Source: Pedobacter jeongneungensis (lineage in GTDB: Bacteria > Bacteroidota > Bacteroidia > Sphingobacteriales > Sphingobacteriaceae). Taken from it: a stretch of DNA of 64,000 nucleotides. Each line of letters starts with the position of its first letter. Within the stretch, counting starts at the first letter, position 1. A program made the position numbers and the translations under genes. Location of the stretch: NCBI RefSeq assembly GCF_000633455.1, contig NZ_AYMG01000003.1:1-64000 (forward strand), given 5' to 3'. Of the stretch, positions 61,112-64,000 are shown piece by piece. The notes below the pieces were generated by a model. That model worked only from the letters and a program-made list of their open reading frames with translations. It ran no database searches and had not been told where the DNA came from.

Positions 61112-61456
61112 ATGAAACTCGTAATCACCTTATTACTTTTTGTGGCCGCTTTTGCTTGCCAGGCCCAAACCTCAAAAGAACTTATCGGAAAATGGAAGCT
61201 TGTAAAACAGACCAAAGATGGTGTGGTAACTACACCAACTGATGTTTACCAGGTTTTTGAGGAGGGCGGAGTATTTCAGGGCATCAATGGCAATAGTTCC
61301 CGCAAAGGAAAATGGAAATTATCAGCCGATAACAAAAAACTAACCGTTAAAATCAGTATTATTTCTATTGCTTTTACGGTAGATTATTTCGACAGTAAAA
61401 AGAGGACGATTAGTAGCGACCAAACAGGTACTTTAGAATATGAAAAAGTAGAGTAA
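61112..61456 (+). CDS. Small exported lipocalin-like protein
   Basis: A 114-residue protein with signal peptide (about 1-18, ACQA). The mature part is an all-beta lipocalin-like sequence beginning ELIGKWKLVKQTKDG and containing RKGKWKLSADNKKLTV and SSDQTGTLEYEKV. It fits the small lipocalin-like families common in Bacteroidota. C16 could be a lipoprotein Cys (AFAC), which is uncertain. It ends just before a tRNA on the other strand. Confidence 0.75.
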   Translation: MKLVITLLLFVAAFACQAQTSKELIGKWKLVKQTKDGVVTTPTDVYQVFEEGGVFQGINGNSSRKGKWKLSADNKKLTVKISIISIAFTVDYFDSKKRTISSDQTGTLEYEKVE

Positions 61457-61497
61457 CCTTGCCAGCGCTCAGAATAAACTTCCCGCCCAGCCTAAAA

Positions 61498-61530
61498 CAA
61501 AAAAAGCGAATAACTTTCGTTATTCGCTTT
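61498..61530 (-). terminator. Intrinsic terminator after tRNA-Asn
   Basis: A 12-bp stem AAAGCGAATAAC (61503-61514) and GTTATTCGCTTT (61519-61530), with a 4-base loop. On the minus strand the stem is followed by a T-run. It ends five bases from the tRNA 3' end. Confidence 0.8.
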
Positions 61531-61534
61531 AAAG

Positions 61535-61608
61535 CTCCCTCTGCTGGGCTCGAACCAGCGACCCTCTGATTAACAGTCAGATGCTCTAACCAGCTGAGCT
61601 AAGAAGGA
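61535..61608 (-). tRNA. tRNA-Asn (GTT)
   Basis: On the minus strand a full cloverleaf: the acceptor stem TCCTTCT/AGAGGGA pairs fully (one G-T), D arm AGCTCAGCTGGTTAGAGC, anticodon stem-loop with anticodon GTT (TCTGA-CTGTTAA-TCAGA) and T arm with GTTCGAGC, then discriminator G. CCA is not encoded. A terminator follows. Confidence 0.95.
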
Positions 61609-61807
61609 GTGCTGGTTGTTTCCTAAAACGTGATAATATATACTTTTCAGTAAACTTTATCCTTGTTCGTTTTGGGAGTGCAATATTAGCGCTTTTAAAT
61701 TATTTATGCAAAAAATAAATCAAATATTATTTAAGAAAATGTTCCTCCGTTTAAGACGGAAGAACATCTCTTTATTTTCAAACTGAATATCAGATTGTTA
61801 TAAATTT

Positions 61808-63373
61808 CTATTTAACAATCCAGGGCGCCAGGTTAATATCATCTACACCGTTATACTGGCGTTGCAATGCCACTTTAAGGTTATCGCCATTAGTCGTTCT
61901 TTCGATGGTGGTGTACTGAAAACGTTTCGGGATTCTTTGGCTGTTACCTGTACCCGGCCCCACTTGGAAAGCAGGGATACCTGTTCTGCGGTACTGGTAG
62001 TAGGCTTCGAAACCTGAATTACGGAAATAAGCCAGGTATTTTTGGGTAAGGATCTGTTTTAAACCATCAGCTGTATTACCAGCATATTTAACCGCAGCCT
62101 GTGCATAATAATCGCTTTCGAACGAGAAATTGATATTATAAGTCTCGAACTCGCCAAGCTTGCCATCCTTTTTAAGGAAGGTAACTACATTACTTCCATC
62201 TTTAATGCCATAAAAGGCGATAGAAGCCTGAATGCCTTTTTTATACCAGCTTTCGGCATCGCCATTGGCCCAACCACGGTTAATACCTTCGGCTTTGATG
62301 AAACACAATTCCGGGTAAGAAATAATGAAAGTATTTTCGGCGGTATAACCACTGTAATACCTGTAGCGACCAATAAGCGAATACAAACCTTTCTGTACTT
62401 TATCCAACATCACGCCCTGATCTTCGCCCGAGCTTGCACCAACAAAATTGCGGTAATCGGTAATGGCATATCCGTTAGCTTCAGCTATTCCCCTTGCCGG
62501 TTCAGCCACCATGTAAGCGCGAGGATCTTTCAGGCCAGAAAGCGTATTTAAATAAGTTCCCGCCATGTTATAACGCAAAGCATCATTACCAAAATTGTCC
62601 TTATTGTTAGGGTATTTGTTAAAACTTTCGTTGTACACAAACTGAAGGTTATCAGCCATGCTGTCCATTACAGGGTATTTGGTAGGATTATCCAATACGG
62701 CAGCAAACTGTTGTTTCACCTGCAAATCAGCATCATCAACCCTGCTGCTTAAATGGATCAACACCCTTAATTTAAAGGTATTGATCACTTTTTGCCAGGC
62801 CACCAAGTCGTTTTTAAGGTAAATATCACCCTTTAGCTCTTTATTGCCCGCAGCAATTAAAGTGCTCAGGTTTTGATTAGCTTCTTCTAACCACACCAAC
62901 GATTGCTTAAAAACATCTTTTTGGGTATCGTATTTTGGCGTAAGGTTGGCTACACCTTTCAGAGCCTCCGTCATAGGGATATCGCCAACCTTTAAACTCA
63001 TTTTCACAAAGAAATAAGCTTTAAAGAATTTGGCCAGGGCCAGGTAAGGTTTGCCTACTTCGCCACCTAAACGGTTGGCTTCTTCTTCCATTTTACCCAC
63101 GTTTTTTAATGTGGTATAATCTAATGAAGCTCCTGTCCAATCGTAATTGTTGGTTGCATAATAAAAATAATTTGCCGCGGTGTACTGATTCCATCTTTCT
63201 GAACCCGAAAAAGGTGCTTCGTACATATCGTATAAAATACCATTCAGCACTAAGTTGGGTGGCACACTTTCAGCCTGATTTGGGTTTTTAAAGTTGTCTT
63301 CAAATTCTTTCTTACATCCGCCGCAAACTGCAACCATGATGAAGAGGAACAAAATTTTATATATCGTTTTCAT
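61808..63373 (-). CDS. SusD/RagB family lipoprotein, pair D
   Basis: A 521-residue SusD-type lipoprotein of the SusD-like_2 branch (from memory). The lipobox lies near CGGC with Cys20. The segment LALAKFFKAYFFVKMSLKVG is the TPR hallmark, and ending motifs such as RRTGIPAFQVGPGTG are usual for that branch. It follows the SusC gene by 18 bases. Substrate unknown; neighbours outside the window may decide it. Confidence 0.88.
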   Translation of the reverse strand: MKTIYKILFLFIMVAVCGGCKKEFEDNFKNPNQAESVPPNLVLNGILYDMYEAPFSGSERWNQYTAANYFYYATNNYDWTGASLDYTTLKNVGKMEEEANRLGGEVGKPYLALAKFFKAYFFVKMSLKVGDIPMTEALKGVANLTPKYDTQKDVFKQSLVWLEEANQNLSTLIAAGNKELKGDIYLKNDLVAWQKVINTFKLRVLIHLSSRVDDADLQVKQQFAAVLDNPTKYPVMDSMADNLQFVYNESFNKYPNNKDNFGNDALRYNMAGTYLNTLSGLKDPRAYMVAEPARGIAEANGYAITDYRNFVGASSGEDQGVMLDKVQKGLYSLIGRYRYYSGYTAENTFIISYPELCFIKAEGINRGWANGDAESWYKKGIQASIAFYGIKDGSNVVTFLKKDGKLGEFETYNINFSFESDYYAQAAVKYAGNTADGLKQILTQKYLAYFRNSGFEAYYQYRRTGIPAFQVGPGTGNSQRIPKRFQYTTIERTTNGDNLKVALQRQYNGVDDINLAPWIVK

Positions 63374-63391
63374 AATCTTTTGTGCTAACGG

Positions 63392-64000
63392 TTAAAAAGT
63401 AACATTCAGGTTAAAGCCCACACTTCTGGTGGTTGGCGTTTGCAGGGTAGAAGTGCCTTCTCTGCCCGAATACTGATCTACATCCACATCGTTGTAGGTA
63501 GAATTAATGACGTACAGGAGGTTACGTCCCACTACCGAAATATTGGCCGAGCGGATAAAGGTTCCTTCCAACAATTTTTTAGGCAATTGATAACCAAAGG
63601 TTACTTCGCGCAATTTTGCATAAGTACGGCTCATCATCGTATTTTCTTTAGCACCGTAAAACACACCTAAATAATCCTGCAATAAAACAGGGGTATTATT
63701 TGGAGCGAAAGAAAGATCGCCATAATTGGTAATTACACCCGTAACCGGATCAAAATTAAGTTTACCGTTATTGGCAACCACTACCCCATCGCCTACCCAT
63801 GTACCTTTATAGTTTGGATCGTTTACGTGGATATAATCCTGATACCTGGCTTCGCCCATTTTACCCTGGATGGTTTCGATCTGACGACCGCCCTGAAACG
63901 ATTTCAACCTTACATAATCCTGCATTACGCCACCAACCTTACCATCTAACTGGAAGCTGAATGAGAAATTTTCGTACCTGAATTTATTGCCGATACTCCA
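63392..64000 (-). CDS. SusC-type TonB-dependent transporter, pair D, partial
   Basis: The C-terminal 202 residues of a SusC-type transporter; the rest lies beyond the window edge. The frame is open to base 64000 and the residues at the edge (WSIGNKFRYENFSFSFQLDG) continue a beta-barrel pattern. The characteristic RTYAKLREVTFGYQLPKKL and SVVGRNLLYVINSTYNDV precede the last strand SVGFNLNVTF. It is the partner of the SusD 18 bases downstream. Confidence 0.93.
   Translation of the reverse strand, partial: WSIGNKFRYENFSFSFQLDGKVGGVMQDYVRLKSFQGGRQIETIQGKMGEARYQDYIHVNDPNYKGTWVGDGVVVANNGKLNFDPVTGVITNYGDLSFAPNNTPVLLQDYLGVFYGAKENTMMSRTYAKLREVTFGYQLPKKLLEGTFIRSANISVVGRNLLYVINSTYNDVDVDQYSGREGTSTLQTPTTRSVGFNLNVTF

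Noticed and set aside
61535..61608. tRNA-Asn as integration site of a mobile element
   Set aside because: I saw no integrase and no repeated tRNA end near it; the neighbours are ordinary SusCD genes.

Overview
The window looks like chromosomal DNA from a Bacteroidota bacterium of the Sphingobacteriaceae, most like Pedobacter. This is a recall-based judgement. It rests on five SusC genes or fragments, five SusD genes, lipoproteins with a Cys followed by Lys-Lys, A/T-rich gaps with little Shine-Dalgarno signal, and families of short intergenic repeats.

Layout. (1) 0.4-2.2 kb: two divergent ECF sigma factors, the second followed by a small membrane protein. (2) 2.3-20.2 kb: a complete starch/maltose locus on the minus strand. 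In transcription order it holds a LacI-type regulator, susC, susD, a susE-like lipoprotein, a periplasmic GH13 (susA-like), beta-phosphoglucomutase, GH65 maltose phosphorylase, a second GH13, an MFS sugar permease and a surface GH13 lipoprotein. Surface amylase cuts starch, SusCDE bind and import oligosaccharides, periplasmic GH13 enzymes trim them, the permease takes up maltose, and phosphorolysis plus PgmB gives glucose 6-phosphate. Two perfect CGGGAACGTTCCCG palindromes between the regulator and susC are probable operators. (3) 20.4-22.9 kb: a CheY-like receiver, a small unknown protein and DNA polymerase IV. (4) 23.3-44.0 kb: a glutaminase-like (DUF4965/DUF5127-type) secreted protein, then a ten-gene minus-strand surface-lipoprotein locus with two SusC/SusD pairs and paralogous accessory proteins (fasciclin, F5/8C-like, TIG/propeller, degenerate phosphatase fold, DUF1735/PA14, PKD). 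No recognisable glycosidase lies inside it. An identical 14-base palindrome lies upstream of the glutaminase-like gene and of the locus, suggesting one regulon. (5) 44.6-51.4 kb: a SulP anion transporter divergent from a third SusC/SusD pair, with two operator-like direct repeats between them. (6) 51.4-52.2 kb: an array of about six 121-bp repeats. (7) 52.2-61.5 kb: Crp- and AraC-type regulators, an SDR, a predicted lectin/pore-forming toxin, a VOC protein, an odd zinc-ribbon/SusC-plug membrane protein, a metalloprotease-like protein and a lipocalin-like protein. (8) 61.5-64 kb: tRNA-Asn, a SusD and the 3' part of its SusC, cut by the window edge.

The most interesting gene is at 55291-57042. 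Its 583-residue product appears to join a ricin-type beta-trefoil, a Cry-toxin-like helical pore-forming domain and a jacalin-like lectin, with no signal peptide. The second point of interest is the enzyme-poor double SusCD locus. Several families of short palindromic or tandem repeats fill the gaps and in places extend into coding sequence.
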